A stretch of DNA of 64,000 bases from assembly GCF_016919445.1 (NCBI RefSeq), contig NZ_CP070356.1:1061501-1125500 (forward strand). Direction: 5' to 3'. Under the pieces are notes generated by a model that saw nothing but the letters and a program-made list of their open reading frames with translations, was not told the origin of the DNA and searched no databases. Numbering within the stretch: the stretch's first letter is position 1; each line of letters begins with the position of its first letter. Below, one piece after another: positions 9,601 to 18,505 of the stretch. This DNA comes from Pseudomonas sp. PDNC002. Its GTDB lineage: Bacteria > Pseudomonadota > Gammaproteobacteria > Pseudomonadales > Pseudomonadaceae. Made by a program: the position numbers and the translations under genes.

Positions 9601-10305
9601 TCAGCGCGGCAGCGGATACAGGCGCTCGTCGAACTGCTCCAGGCGCACGAACTCCAGCGGCTGGTCGCTCTCCAGATTCTGCAGACGATCCTGGTACTGA
9701 CGCAGGAAGTCCTGACGCGCGTCGTTGCTGATATAGGGCACGTGCCAGGCTACGAACGGCGGCAGCACGCTCATGCCGGTGTAGGCCAGGGTGCCGCGCA
9801 GGATCGGCCGCAGCATGTCTTCCAGCGGACCGTGGATGGCGCCGTCGCCGAACATGTGGTCGCGCCCGCCGAGGGTCACGGTCACCAGCGCCTTCTTGCC
9901 GGCCAGGCCGCCCTGGTCGTAGAAGCGCTTGCCGCCGTAGCAGATGCCCGAGACCAGCACGCGGTCGAACCAACCCTTGAGGATGGCCGGCGCGGAGAAC
10001 CAGTAGATCGGGAAATTGAAGATCACCAGGTCCGCCCAGAGCAACTTGTCCAGCTCGGCCTGGATGTCGGCGGCGATGGTTTTCGCCTTGGCGCCTTCGC
10101 GCTGCTCCAGGGCGTAGACCAGGTATTCGGGGTTGGCGCGGGCGCCGAAGTCGGCGGCGCTGGCCACCGGGTTCCAGTTCATCGCGTAGAGGTCGGAGAC
10201 CTGCACTTCATGGCCCTGGCCGCGGAGGGTTTCCTCGGCGAGCTGGTACAGCGCGGTGCTGAAGGATTGCGGTTCGTTGTGGGCGTGGACGATCAGTACG
10301 TTCAT
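9601..10305 (-). CDS. NAD(P)H-dependent oxidoreductase (quinone reductase, flavodoxin-like fold)
   Basis: 234 residues of the Flavodoxin_2/NQO1 family. The N-terminal FMN/FAD-phosphate strand-loop is MNVLIVHAHNEPQSFSTAL, and the family signature FPIYWFSAPAILKGWFDRVL is followed by GGRDHMFGDG. Members carry out two-electron reduction of quinones in the cytoplasm. In P. aeruginosa a gene of this type (PA4975 by memory) sits directly beyond aruH, so its place at the end of the arginine transaminase cluster is conserved, though its link to arginine use is unclear. It is separated from the aldehyde dehydrogenase by a 209-bp palindrome-filled gap. Confidence 0.8.
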   Translation of the reverse strand: MNVLIVHAHNEPQSFSTALYQLAEETLRGQGHEVQVSDLYAMNWNPVASAADFGARANPEYLVYALEQREGAKAKTIAADIQAELDKLLWADLVIFNFPIYWFSAPAILKGWFDRVLVSGICYGGKRFYDQGGLAGKKALVTVTLGGRDHMFGDGAIHGPLEDMLRPILRGTLAYTGMSVLPPFVAWHVPYISNDARQDFLRQYQDRLQNLESDQPLEFVRLEQFDERLYPLPR

Positions 10306-10359
10306 GTGGATTCCTGGCCAGAAAAGCGATTCTTGGCGGATCGGTGTGTTGGCTCGGCA

Positions 10360-10500
10360 CCCTCTCCCCAGCCCTGGCTACGCGCCCCGCTCCGAAGAGA
10401 GAGGGAGTGTTGATGTTTAACCTTTTGCGCCCTCTCCCCCCGCTAGCACCGAAGCGCTTTTGCCCCCTCTCCCGCTTGCGGGAGAGGGCTGGGGAGAGGG
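10360..10500. repeat. CCCTCTCCC/GGGAGAGGG palindromic repeat
   Basis: Outer inverted arms CCCTCTCCCCAGCCC (10360-10374) and GGGCTGGGGAGAGGG (10486-10500) enclose further CTCTCCC copies. It fills most of the gap between the oxidoreductase and aldehyde dehydrogenase genes. Confidence 0.75.
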
Positions 10501-10514
10501 CGCTCTTCAGGCGC

Positions 10515-11933
10515 TCAAAGTTGAATGGCCTTGAGCTCGACGAACTCGTGCAAGCCCTGCTCGCCCCATTCGCGGCCGTTGCCGGACTGCTTGTAGCCGC
10601 CGAAAGGCGCACGGTAGTTGAAGGCACCGCCGTTGACGAAGCATTGGCCGGCGCGCATCTGCCGGGCGAGGCGCAGGCCATCTTCGCGGTCGCCGGCCCA
10701 GACGGCGCTGGACAGACCGAACGGCGAGTCGTTGGCGATGGCGATGGCTTCTGCTTCATCGGCATAGGGAATCAGGCACAGCACCGGGCCGAAGATTTCC
10801 TCGCGGGCGATGCGCATCTGGTTGTTCACCCCGGCGAAGATCGTCGGCTGCACATAGTGGCCACGCTCCAGATGGGCCGGGCGTTCGGCGCCGCCGCAGA
10901 CCAGCTGCGCGCCCTCTTCCTGGCCAACACGGAGGTAATCGAGCACAGTGCGGCGCTGGCCGCCCGAGCACATCGGGCCGAGGAAGCTGTCGGCGTCCAG
11001 CGGGTCGCCCATCTTCAGCGCGAGGGTTTCGGCACGGGCGATTTCCACGGCTTCGGCATAGCGATGGGCCGGCAGCAACATGCGCGTGAGCGCGGTGCAG
11101 GTCTGCCCGGAGTTGATCATCACGTCCTGCACGCCGTGGCGTACAGCGGCGGCCAGGTCGGCATCGGCGGTGATCAGGAACGGCGACTTGCCGCCCAGCT
11201 CCAGGCACACGCGCTTGACCGTCGGCGCCGCGGCTTCGGAGACCTTGACGCCCGCGCCGGTGGAGCCGGTGAACGAGACCATGTCCACGTCCGGATGCCG
11301 CGCCAGTGCTTCGCCGACCTTGGAGCCGGGGCCGCTGACCAGGTTGAACACGCCGGCCGGCAGGCCGATGGCGTGGACCATGTCGGCCAGCAGGAAGGCG
11401 TGCAGCGGGGTGTCCTGGCTCGGCTTGACCACCACGGTGCAGCCGGCGGCGAGCGCCGGGGCGAGCTTGCCGATCAGTTGGTGCAGCGGGTAGTTCCAGG
11501 GGTTGATGAAGGCGCAGACGCCCACCGCCTCTTTCACGATCAGCGAGTTGCCGACCTCGCGCACTTCGTCCATGTGCGCGGCCATCGTGGCGTAGCTTTC
11601 CAGGCCCTTGATCGGCCCGTCGACCTGCACCATGCGGCACCACTGCACCGGCATGCCCAGCTCGGCGGTGATCAGCGCGGCCATCTCGTCGGCACGGTTC
11701 TTCAGTTGTTCGGCGAGGGCGCGGATGTAGCCGGCGCGCACATGGGACGGCGTTTGCGACCAGGCCGGGAAGGCACGGCGCGCGGCATCCACCGCACGGT
11801 TCACGTCGCCTTCGCCGCCCAGCGGCACGCGGCCGACGCATTCCTCGGTGGCGGGGTTCTGCACCTCGGCCACGCCCTGCCCTTGCGGCGCCACCCAGGT
11901 GCCGTCGATGTAGAGCCGCGTACGGTCATGCAT
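10515..11933 (-). CDS. Aldehyde dehydrogenase, probably 4-guanidinobutyraldehyde dehydrogenase of the arginine transaminase pathway
   Basis: 472 residues from the ATG at 11933, whose first bases overlap the end of aruH by 8 bp, so the two are translationally coupled; the open frame further upstream lies inside aruH. It has the NAD-dependent ALDH signatures: FINPWNYPLHQL, the general-base Glu245 in LELGGKSPF and the nucleophile Cys279 in NSGQTCTALTRM, then EEIFGPVLCLIPY. Its position behind aruI-aruH fits oxidation of 4-guanidinobutyraldehyde, the AruI product, to 4-guanidinobutyrate. As I remember it, P. aeruginosa has no aldehyde dehydrogenase at this position and uses KauB elsewhere. The function is inferred from context. 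Confidence 0.8.
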   Translation of the reverse strand: MHDRTRLYIDGTWVAPQGQGVAEVQNPATEECVGRVPLGGEGDVNRAVDAARRAFPAWSQTPSHVRAGYIRALAEQLKNRADEMAALITAELGMPVQWCRMVQVDGPIKGLESYATMAAHMDEVREVGNSLIVKEAVGVCAFINPWNYPLHQLIGKLAPALAAGCTVVVKPSQDTPLHAFLLADMVHAIGLPAGVFNLVSGPGSKVGEALARHPDVDMVSFTGSTGAGVKVSEAAAPTVKRVCLELGGKSPFLITADADLAAAVRHGVQDVMINSGQTCTALTRMLLPAHRYAEAVEIARAETLALKMGDPLDADSFLGPMCSGGQRRTVLDYLRVGQEEGAQLVCGGAERPAHLERGHYVQPTIFAGVNNQMRIAREEIFGPVLCLIPYADEAEAIAIANDSPFGLSSAVWAGDREDGLRLARQMRAGQCFVNGGAFNYRAPFGGYKQSGNGREWGEQGLHEFVELKAIQL

Positions 11934-13116
11934 AGCGTTTTTCCTTGAGCAGTTCGGCGGCGCACAAGGCGATGCGGCGGCAGGCTTCGCGCAGCGGTTC
12001 GGCGCCGAGCACCAGGCCCAGGCGGATGTGCCCGGCGGCGCTGGGGCCGAAGGCTTCGCCGGCCAGTACGGAAACGCCGTGGCGGTCCAGCAGCACATCA
12101 GCGAAGTCCTGGGCGGAGAGCCCGGTGGCGCGGATATCCACCATCACGAACATGCCGCCGTCCGGGCGCAGGGCGCGCACGCCGACGCAATCGGCCAGGC
12201 AGTCGAGCACCAGGTCGCGGCGCTGGCGGTAGGCCTCGCGCATGGCTTCCAGTTCCGGCAGCTTCGCTTCCAGCGCGGTGCAGGCGGCGTCCTGGATGAA
12301 GTCCGGCGAGCCGTAGAGCATGCACAGGGCAAGGTTTTCCAGGTGCGCGCAGAGCTCGCGCGGGCCGACCACCCAGCCCACGCGCCAGCCGGTCATGGCG
12401 TGGGATTTCGACAGGCTGTTGAGGGTCGCGGTGCGCTCGGCCATGCCCGGCAGGCTGGCGGGGCTGATGTGTTCGCCGTCGAACAGCAGCTCGCTGTAGA
12501 CCTCGTCGGAGATCATCCACAGGTCATGCTTCACGCACAGCTCGGCGAGCTTTTCCCAGGTGGCGCGCGGCAGGCTGGCGCCGGAGGGGTTGTGCGGGCT
12601 GTTGATGGCGAGCGCGCGGGTGCGCGGGGTGATCAGCGCGGCGACGTCCTCGGCCTGCACGCGGAAGCCGTGTTCGGAGCGCACCGACACCGGGATGACC
12701 TTGGCGCCACAGGCACCGAACACCGCTTCGTAGGTGACGTACATCGGCTCGGCGACAATCACTTCGTCGCCCGGATTGAGCACGCACTGCGCCACGGCAT
12801 ACAGCGCGCACTGGGCGCCAGCCAACACCACCACGTCATCGGCGGTGACGGCCTGACCGCTGCGCTCGCTGTGACGGCGGGCGATGGCCTCGCGCAGCGA
12901 ACGCTTGCCGCGCACATCGGCGTAATGGGTGTTGCCGGCCAGCAGGCTGTCGATGGCCGATTGCACGATGGGGACGGGAGTGTCGAAGTCCGGGTCGCCC
13001 ACCGATAGCAGCAGGATGTCGTCGCCCTGCTCCATGCGCGCCAGGGCGCGGTAGTGGATGTCCCAGGCGGCGGCGCCGTCGCCGGCGATGCGTTGGGTGA
13101 AGTTCGAGTAGCGCAT
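11926..13116 (-). CDS. aruH: Arginine:pyruvate transaminase AruH
   Basis: 396 residues of the class I/II PLP aminotransferases. I choose the ATG at 13116 (MRYSNFTQRIAGDG) over 13125 because AAGGA lies 8 bases upstream of it and known AruH begins MRYS. The PLP-binding Lys237 is in LNSLSKSHAMTGWR, with the conserved SPHNPSGASLP and SDEVYSELLF segments. The sequence agrees closely with the remembered P. aeruginosa AruH (e.g. GDPDFDTP, CMLYGSP). It transfers the alpha-amino group of arginine to pyruvate, giving 2-ketoarginine and alanine. It is downstream of aruI (55-bp gap) and overlaps the aldehyde dehydrogenase start. Confidence 0.93.
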   Translation of the reverse strand: MRYSNFTQRIAGDGAAAWDIHYRALARMEQGDDILLLSVGDPDFDTPVPIVQSAIDSLLAGNTHYADVRGKRSLREAIARRHSERSGQAVTADDVVVLAGAQCALYAVAQCVLNPGDEVIVAEPMYVTYEAVFGACGAKVIPVSVRSEHGFRVQAEDVAALITPRTRALAINSPHNPSGASLPRATWEKLAELCVKHDLWMISDEVYSELLFDGEHISPASLPGMAERTATLNSLSKSHAMTGWRVGWVVGPRELCAHLENLALCMLYGSPDFIQDAACTALEAKLPELEAMREAYRQRRDLVLDCLADCVGVRALRPDGGMFVMVDIRATGLSAQDFADVLLDRHGVSVLAGEAFGPSAAGHIRLGLVLGAEPLREACRRIALCAAELLKEKRYA

Positions 13117-13171
13117 GGTGTTCATCCTTAAAGGCGCCAGGGCCCAGGGGCCCCGGCGGGTGCAACAGGTC

Positions 13172-14782
13172 CTACTGGGCGCAGGCGTGTTTCAGCTCGA
13201 TCAGCGTCACGCCCGGATGGGCGAAGCCGGTGCGCAGGTCGCGCTCCAGTTCGTCCAGGCTCTGCGGCTGGCGCATCTCGCAACCGTAGGCGCGGCCGAG
13301 CAGGGCGAAGTCCGGGTTGCGCGGCAGGACGCCGATGGGCTCGATGTCCAGGCCGATCATGTCGTCGCGAATCTGCCCCAGCGCATCGTTGTTCCACAGC
13401 AGCACCACCAGCGGGCTGTCCAGCTCCTCGGTGGCGGTGGCCAGTTCCTGCGCGGTGTAGAGGAAGCCGCCGTCGCCCACCAGCACCAGGCCGGGACGCT
13501 CCGGCGCACCGAACTTGGCGCCGATGCCGGCGGGCACGCCGTAGCCGAGGGTGCCGTAGCCGGTGGGGTGCAGCCAGCCGCGCGGGGCCTTGCTCGGGTA
13601 CAGGTAGTTGGCGGTGTAGGCCAGCTGGGTCATGTCGCTGGCGATGAAGGCGTTGTCCGGCAGGACCTTGGCGATGCGCTGCAGGATCGACTTGTGGATC
13701 AGTTGCAGCGGGGCGTGGCCGCCGTCGATCTGCGCGCGCAGTTCGGCAATCCGCGACTGCGCTTTCGCCGCGTCACGGGCTGCGCTCGGCAGCGCAGCGA
13801 GCAGGGCTTCGGCGGTGGCTTTCGAATCGCCCAGCAGCGCCACGGCGCTCGGGTAGAAGTCGTTGAACTTGCGCGAGTCGACGTCGACGCGGATCACTTC
13901 GCCGTTGACCGGCAGGCGGTCGCGCCAGAAGTCGGTGTCGGCCATTTCGGTGCCGATGGCGAGGACCACGTCGGCCTCGGCGATCATGTCCCAACCAGCC
14001 TGGGTGCACAGGGTGGCGCCGGCGGACAGCGGCGCTTCCGGCGCCAGCAGGCCCTTGCCAGCAACGCTGGTGAACAGCGGCGCAGCCAGGCGCTCGCTCA
14101 GCGCGGCCAGGGCATCGGCGGCATGCAGCGCGCCGCCGCCGGCGATGATCATCGGGCGCTGGGCGGCCTTGAGTTTATCCACAGCCTGCTGGAGCGCCTC
14201 GGCGCTAGGCTGGCCGCGGCCGGCGCGGCGCACCACTTCATTGGTCCAATCGCGGGCGACGGGGTTGGCGAGTACGTCCAGCGGCACGGAGATGTGCACC
14301 GGGCGCGGACGCTCGCTGCCGAATACGGCGTAGGCGCGGGCGATCAGTTCGGGCAGGTCCTCGGCGCTCAGGGCGACGGCGGAGAATGCGGTGATCGGCG
14401 CGGTCATGGCGCGCTGGTCCTGGGTCTCGTGCAGGCAGCCCCAACCCTTGCCCAGGCTGGCGGTGTGGTTGACGCTGGAAATCACCAGCATCGGGATCGA
14501 GTCGGCGTAGGCCTGGCCGATGGCGGTGGCGGCGTTGGTCACGCCCGGCCCGGTGATGATGAAGGCCACGCCCGGCTTGCCGCTGACGCGCGCGTAGCCG
14601 TCGGCCATGAAGCCGGCGCCCTGCTCATGGCGCGTCAGCACATGGCGGATGCCGCTGCCGGGCAGGCCGCGATACAGCTCCAGGGTGTGCACGCCGGGAA
14701 TGCCGAACACGGTGTCGACGCCATAGTTGGCCAGCAGGCGCACAAGGGCCTGGCCGCCGGTGAGAGTTTTGTCGTTTTGCAT
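13172..14782 (-). CDS. aruI: 2-Ketoarginine decarboxylase AruI (thiamine-diphosphate enzyme)
   Basis: 536 residues from the ATG at 14782 (GGGAG eight bases upstream; the frame runs on to 14821 without a better site). It has a typical ThDP-enzyme layout: an N-terminal domain with catalytic Glu53 (LTRHEQGAGFMADGYAR), a central domain, and a C-terminal cofactor domain with GDGGFLYTAQEL...NNDALG (about residue 436 onward), the GDG-X25-NN metal/diphosphate motif. It resembles acetolactate synthase large subunits, but its place beside aruH and the HPTGYGTLGYGVPAG region fit AruI. The enzyme decarboxylates 5-guanidino-2-oxopentanoate to 4-guanidinobutyraldehyde. Confidence 0.92.
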   Translation of the reverse strand: MQNDKTLTGGQALVRLLANYGVDTVFGIPGVHTLELYRGLPGSGIRHVLTRHEQGAGFMADGYARVSGKPGVAFIITGPGVTNAATAIGQAYADSIPMLVISSVNHTASLGKGWGCLHETQDQRAMTAPITAFSAVALSAEDLPELIARAYAVFGSERPRPVHISVPLDVLANPVARDWTNEVVRRAGRGQPSAEALQQAVDKLKAAQRPMIIAGGGALHAADALAALSERLAAPLFTSVAGKGLLAPEAPLSAGATLCTQAGWDMIAEADVVLAIGTEMADTDFWRDRLPVNGEVIRVDVDSRKFNDFYPSAVALLGDSKATAEALLAALPSAARDAAKAQSRIAELRAQIDGGHAPLQLIHKSILQRIAKVLPDNAFIASDMTQLAYTANYLYPSKAPRGWLHPTGYGTLGYGVPAGIGAKFGAPERPGLVLVGDGGFLYTAQELATATEELDSPLVVLLWNNDALGQIRDDMIGLDIEPIGVLPRNPDFALLGRAYGCEMRQPQSLDELERDLRTGFAHPGVTLIELKHACAQ

Positions 14783-14880
14783 TAACGATCTCCCGAACTG
14801 TTCTTCGGCGGATAACCGCAAGCGGTTATTCGCCCTACTCGTGGGGGCCTACGCCGAGTGTCCGGCGTGCGCCGCTTTTG

Positions 14881-15028
14881 CCCCCTCTCCCGCAAGCGGG
14901 AGAGGGGAGCGTTCGTATTCGTCCTTCAAGTACCGAATTGCTTTTTGTAGGAGCGAGCTTGCTCGCGAACAAATCCCGCTGCGGGGCTGTTCGCGAGCAA
15001 GAACTAGGCGTCCCCCTCGCTCCTACAG
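14881..15028. repeat. Palindrome plus REP pair between aruI and the acyl-CoA synthetase gene
   Basis: CCCCTCTCCCGCAAGCGGGAGAGGGG (14881-14908, a near-perfect palindrome) is followed by two opposed REP-like units (14946-14970, GTAGGAGCGAGC..., and about 14988-15028, ...CTCGCTCCTAC). These form a large potential stem-loop in the 252-bp gap. Confidence 0.75.
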
Positions 15029-15034
15029 GTACGG

Positions 15035-17122
15035 TCATTCAGCGACGCGGATCAGCGCATCCACCGCCACGGCGCCATCGGCGTCTGCCAGCAGCGGGTT
15101 CACGTCCAGTTCCAGCAGGTTGTCCACGTGTTCGCAGGCGTAGTCGGCCACCGCGCGGATCGCCTCCACCAGCGCCTCCAGATTCACCGGCGCGCGGCCA
15201 CGGAAGCCGGTGAGCAGCGGCGCGCTGCGCAGGCTCAGCAGGGCATCGCGGATCGCCGCGTCGGTGGTCGGCAGCAGCAGGCTGCGGCTGTCCTTGAGCA
15301 GCTCGACGAGGATGCCGCCGGCGCCCAACACCAGCGCCAGACCGAAGCCGTTCTCGCGCTTGATGCCAACGATCAGCTCGGCCAATGGCGGGCTGGCCAT
15401 GCGCTCCAGCAGCACCTGGTCGAACGGCACTTTGGGCGCGTGGCGGGCGATGTTCTCGCGCATGTCGAACAGTGCAGCTTCCAGCGCCGCCTCGTTGCGC
15501 AGGTTGAGCGCCACACCGCCGGCCTCGGTCTTGTGCGGCAGTTGCGCGCTGACCACTTTCAACGCCAGCGGGAAGCCAACATCGGCGGCCGCTTCGCGGG
15601 CCTGGGTCGGGGTGCTCAGCGCGGCGCGTGGCAGCGGCAGGCCGAAAGGTTTCAGCGCCTGCTTGGATTGCCACTCGTCCAGTAGGCGGCCTTCGCCTTC
15701 CAGCGCCTGCGGGCAGAGCGGCACCAGCGCGGCTTCGCCACGGGCCAGCAGCGCTTCGCGGCGCTGGCGGTAATGGGCGATGCGGCCCCAGGCGGCGAGG
15801 CCGTCTTCCACGCCTTGCAGCGCGGCGACGCCGTGGGAGTGCAGCAGTTCGCGGGCGTGCCTGGGCAGCAGTTCCGGCAACGCGGAGGCGATGAAGCCGA
15901 CCTTGCCGTGGCGCTCCAGCGCGGCGCAATACAGCTCCAGCAGCAGGTCGCACTGCGGGCGTTCGCCAGTCTCTTCGCCGGGGTAGTCGAGCACCAGCAG
16001 GGCAGCATCGGCTTCAGTCTGCAGGGCGCTGTCGAGCATGCGGTCCAGTGCCGGGCCGTCGCCCCAGATGGCGGTGGTGAAGTCCAGCGGGTTGGCGATG
16101 TTGGCGTAATCCGGCAGCACCTGCGCCAGCTCGGCGCGCTGGGCATCGACCAGCTTGGGCAGGCTCAGGCCGTTGCGCTCGGCGTAGTCGGCGATCAGCC
16201 CGGCATCACCACCGGAGCAGGCCAGCGCGGCCAGGCTCGGGCCGGCCGGCAGGTTGCCGCAGGCGGCAGCCTTCAGGGTTTCGATGAAGCTCACCGGGCC
16301 GCTGACGCGGATCACACCGAGGCGGTCGAACAGCGCGTCGTACAGCGCATCGGAGCCGGCCAGGGAGCTGGTGTGGCTGAGCGCGAGCTCGGCACCGATC
16401 TCGGACACACCGGTCTTCAGCGCGATCACCGGGATGCCTTTCTGCAGCGCCTTGAAGGCGGCGCGGGCGAAGCCGGGAACGTTCTTAAGGCCTTCCAGGT
16501 GCAGGCCGATGGCGGTCACGCGCGGCTCGTCGAGCAGCACGTCCATCAGTTCGGCCACGCCCAGCTGCGCCTGGTTGCCCACCGAGGCCATGTAGGCGAT
16601 GGGCAGCGAGCGGTCGCTCATGGACAGGTTGTAGGCGAAGTTGCCGCTCTGGGTGAGCACCGCCACGCCCTTCTCGACCATGTGCCCGCCGTGGGCCACC
16701 GGCCACAGCGCGGAGCCGTGCAGGTAGTCGAGCAGGCCATAGCAGTTGGGGCCGAGCAGGGCCATGTCGCCGGCGGATTCGAGCAGGCGGCGCTGCAGCG
16801 CTTCGCCTTCGGCGCCGGTCTCGGCGAAGCCGGAGGCATAGCAGATGGCGCCGCCGGCGTCCTTGGCGGCCAGCTCGGCAACGGCCTGCAGGGTGAGGTC
16901 GCGGTTGGTGGCGACGAACACTGCGTCCGGGCCTTCGGGCAGGTCGGCAACGCTACGCACGCAGGGCACGCCTTCGAGTTCGTCGTATTGCGGGTTGACC
17001 AGCCACATCGCACCCGGGAAGCCGCCTTCGGCGCAGCGCTTGAGCGCGCGCGCCATGCTGCGGCCGCCGATGAAGGCGACGTGACGGGGGGCCAACAGGC
17101 GCTGGAGGTTTTCTCTTTTCAT
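15035..17122 (-). CDS. NDP-forming acyl-CoA synthetase, acetate--CoA ligase family
   Basis: 695 residues fusing the alpha- and beta-type modules of ADP/GDP-forming acyl-CoA synthetases. The CoA-binding domain (about 5-125) contains PRHVAFIGGRSMARALKRC and VNPQYDEL. Two succinyl-CoA-ligase-like domains follow (about 140-440; VAVLTQSGNFAYNL). The C-terminal ATP-grasp domain (about 480-690) contains VVSAQLPHKTEAGGVAL with the His-phosphorylation-region Lys-Thr-Glu pattern and LELDVNPLL. It activates an organic acid to its CoA thioester. The location between aruI and an acyl-CoA dehydrogenase matches PA4978-PA4980 in P. aeruginosa as remembered. The acid is unknown; a guanidino or branched acid is possible. 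Confidence 0.85.
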   Translation of the reverse strand: MKRENLQRLLAPRHVAFIGGRSMARALKRCAEGGFPGAMWLVNPQYDELEGVPCVRSVADLPEGPDAVFVATNRDLTLQAVAELAAKDAGGAICYASGFAETGAEGEALQRRLLESAGDMALLGPNCYGLLDYLHGSALWPVAHGGHMVEKGVAVLTQSGNFAYNLSMSDRSLPIAYMASVGNQAQLGVAELMDVLLDEPRVTAIGLHLEGLKNVPGFARAAFKALQKGIPVIALKTGVSEIGAELALSHTSSLAGSDALYDALFDRLGVIRVSGPVSFIETLKAAACGNLPAGPSLAALACSGGDAGLIADYAERNGLSLPKLVDAQRAELAQVLPDYANIANPLDFTTAIWGDGPALDRMLDSALQTEADAALLVLDYPGEETGERPQCDLLLELYCAALERHGKVGFIASALPELLPRHARELLHSHGVAALQGVEDGLAAWGRIAHYRQRREALLARGEAALVPLCPQALEGEGRLLDEWQSKQALKPFGLPLPRAALSTPTQAREAAADVGFPLALKVVSAQLPHKTEAGGVALNLRNEAALEAALFDMRENIARHAPKVPFDQVLLERMASPPLAELIVGIKRENGFGLALVLGAGGILVELLKDSRSLLLPTTDAAIRDALLSLRSAPLLTGFRGRAPVNLEALVEAIRAVADYACEHVDNLLELDVNPLLADADGAVAVDALIRVAE

Positions 17123-17147
17123 GTCGAATCTCGGTTCGGGGCCTGAG

Positions 17148-17278
17148 CCCTCTCCCCCAGCCCCTCTCCCTGAAGGGAGAGGGGAGCTTCCGGGGTCATC
17201 CTTCGGCGCTCGGTATCAGGCCGCGCGCCGAATCGCTCTTGCCCCCTCTCCCTTTAGGGAGAGGGCTGGGGAGAGGGG
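17148..17278. repeat. CCCTCTCCC/GGGAGAGGG palindromic repeat
   Basis: Paired outer arms (CCCTCTCCCCCAGCCC at 17148 and GGGCTGGGGAGAGGG ending at 17277) with inner CTCTCCCT..AGGGAGAG stems. It fills the gap between the acyl-CoA dehydrogenase and synthetase genes, where it may affect read-through. Confidence 0.75.
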
Positions 17279-17327
17279 TCTTCAGGCAGTGCCGGAAAGC
17301 CATCCCTTCCCCGGAGAAAACCGCAAA

Positions 17328-18488
17328 TCAGCGCAACAGCGGACGCAGCAGTTCGCGGGAAATGATGTGGCGCTGGATTTCCGAGGTGCCTTCCCAGATG
17401 CGCTCGATCCGCGCGTTGCGCCAGATGCGCTCCACCGGGCCTTCGTCCATCAGGCCCATGCCGCCGAAGATCTGCACGGTCTCGTCGGCGACCTTGCCCA
17501 GCACTTCACTGGCGAACAGCTTGGCCATGCCGGCCTCGCCGTCGGTCATGCTGCCGCGGTCCATCTTCCAGGCGGTGTGCAGGGTCATGAGTTCGGCGGC
17601 GCGGATCTGCGTGGCCATGTCGGCGAGCTTGAAGGAGATGCCCTGGTAGCTGCCGATGGCCGCACCGAACTGCTTGCGGTCGGCGGACCATTGCAGCGCC
17701 AGGTCCAGCGCGCGCTGGGCCTGGCCGACGCAGTTGGCGGCGACCATCACGCGGCCGGCGGTGAGCCAGGCGTTGGCCACTTCCCAGCCCTTGTCGACTT
17801 CGCCCAGGACCTGGGAGGCCGGCACGCGGCAGTCGTCGAAGAAGATTTCGTAGGTGTGGTAGCCCTTGTTGCTCACGCATTTCGGGCCACGGCGCACGGT
17901 CATGCCGGCGGTGCCCTTGTCCACCAGGAAAGCGGTCACGGCGTTGCGCTTCTTGCCGTTGCGCTCGAAGGTGTCGGTCACCGCGAAGACGATGGCGAAG
18001 TCGGCGTGCCCGGCATGGCTGATGAAGTGCTTGGAGCCGTTGATCACGAAGTCCTCGCCGTCACGCACGGCGCGGGTCTTGATCGAGTTGGCGTCGGAGC
18101 CGGCGCCCGGCTCGGTGAGGGCGAAGCAGTCGATCTTCTCGCCCTGGACCACCGGCAGCAGGTAGTTCTGGATCTGCTCGCCCTTGCAGGCCATGAGGAT
18201 CTTCGAGGGGCGCGCGACGAACACATGCAGCGCCCAGGAGACCTTGGACAGCTCGCGCTCGACCAGCGCCTGGGACAGATAGTCCAGGCCGCCGCCGCCG
18301 ACTTCCTCGGGCATGTTGAAGGCGTAGAAGCCGGCTGCCAGGGCCTTGCCACGAATCTTCGCGGCCAGCTCCGGGGACACCGCGTCGGCGCGGTCCACTT
18401 CTTCCTCGTAGGGCAGCAGCTCTTTCTCGACGAAAGCCTTGACCGCTTCGACGAGCATTTCCTGTTCTTGCGTCAGTTGGAAATCCAT
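17328..18488 (-). CDS. Acyl-CoA dehydrogenase
   Basis: 386 residues from the ATG at 18488 (a GTG one codon earlier is possible). A full-length ACAD: an N-terminal helical domain; the FAD/beta-domain motifs CFALTEPGAGSDANS and NGSKHFISHAGHAD; and the C-terminal helical domain with QIFGGMGLM and the catalytic-base signature RIWEGTSEIQR (Glu366). It oxidises an acyl-CoA to the 2-enoyl-CoA and passes electrons to ETF. Fourteen bases separate it from the enoyl-CoA hydratase upstream, so the two form one operon. Together with the synthetase they make a three-step start of a beta-oxidation-type route. The substrate is not determined by sequence. Confidence 0.9.
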   Translation of the reverse strand: MDFQLTQEQEMLVEAVKAFVEKELLPYEEEVDRADAVSPELAAKIRGKALAAGFYAFNMPEEVGGGGLDYLSQALVERELSKVSWALHVFVARPSKILMACKGEQIQNYLLPVVQGEKIDCFALTEPGAGSDANSIKTRAVRDGEDFVINGSKHFISHAGHADFAIVFAVTDTFERNGKKRNAVTAFLVDKGTAGMTVRRGPKCVSNKGYHTYEIFFDDCRVPASQVLGEVDKGWEVANAWLTAGRVMVAANCVGQAQRALDLALQWSADRKQFGAAIGSYQGISFKLADMATQIRAAELMTLHTAWKMDRGSMTDGEAGMAKLFASEVLGKVADETVQIFGGMGLMDEGPVERIWRNARIERIWEGTSEIQRHIISRELLRPLLR

Positions 18489-18505
18489 CACATCACCTGC
18501 AGCCG

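Noticed and set aside
13115-14785. 556-codon plus-strand open frame
   Set aside because: Antisense shadow of aruI with Gly/Ala/Gln/Arg-biased composition and no recognisable domain.
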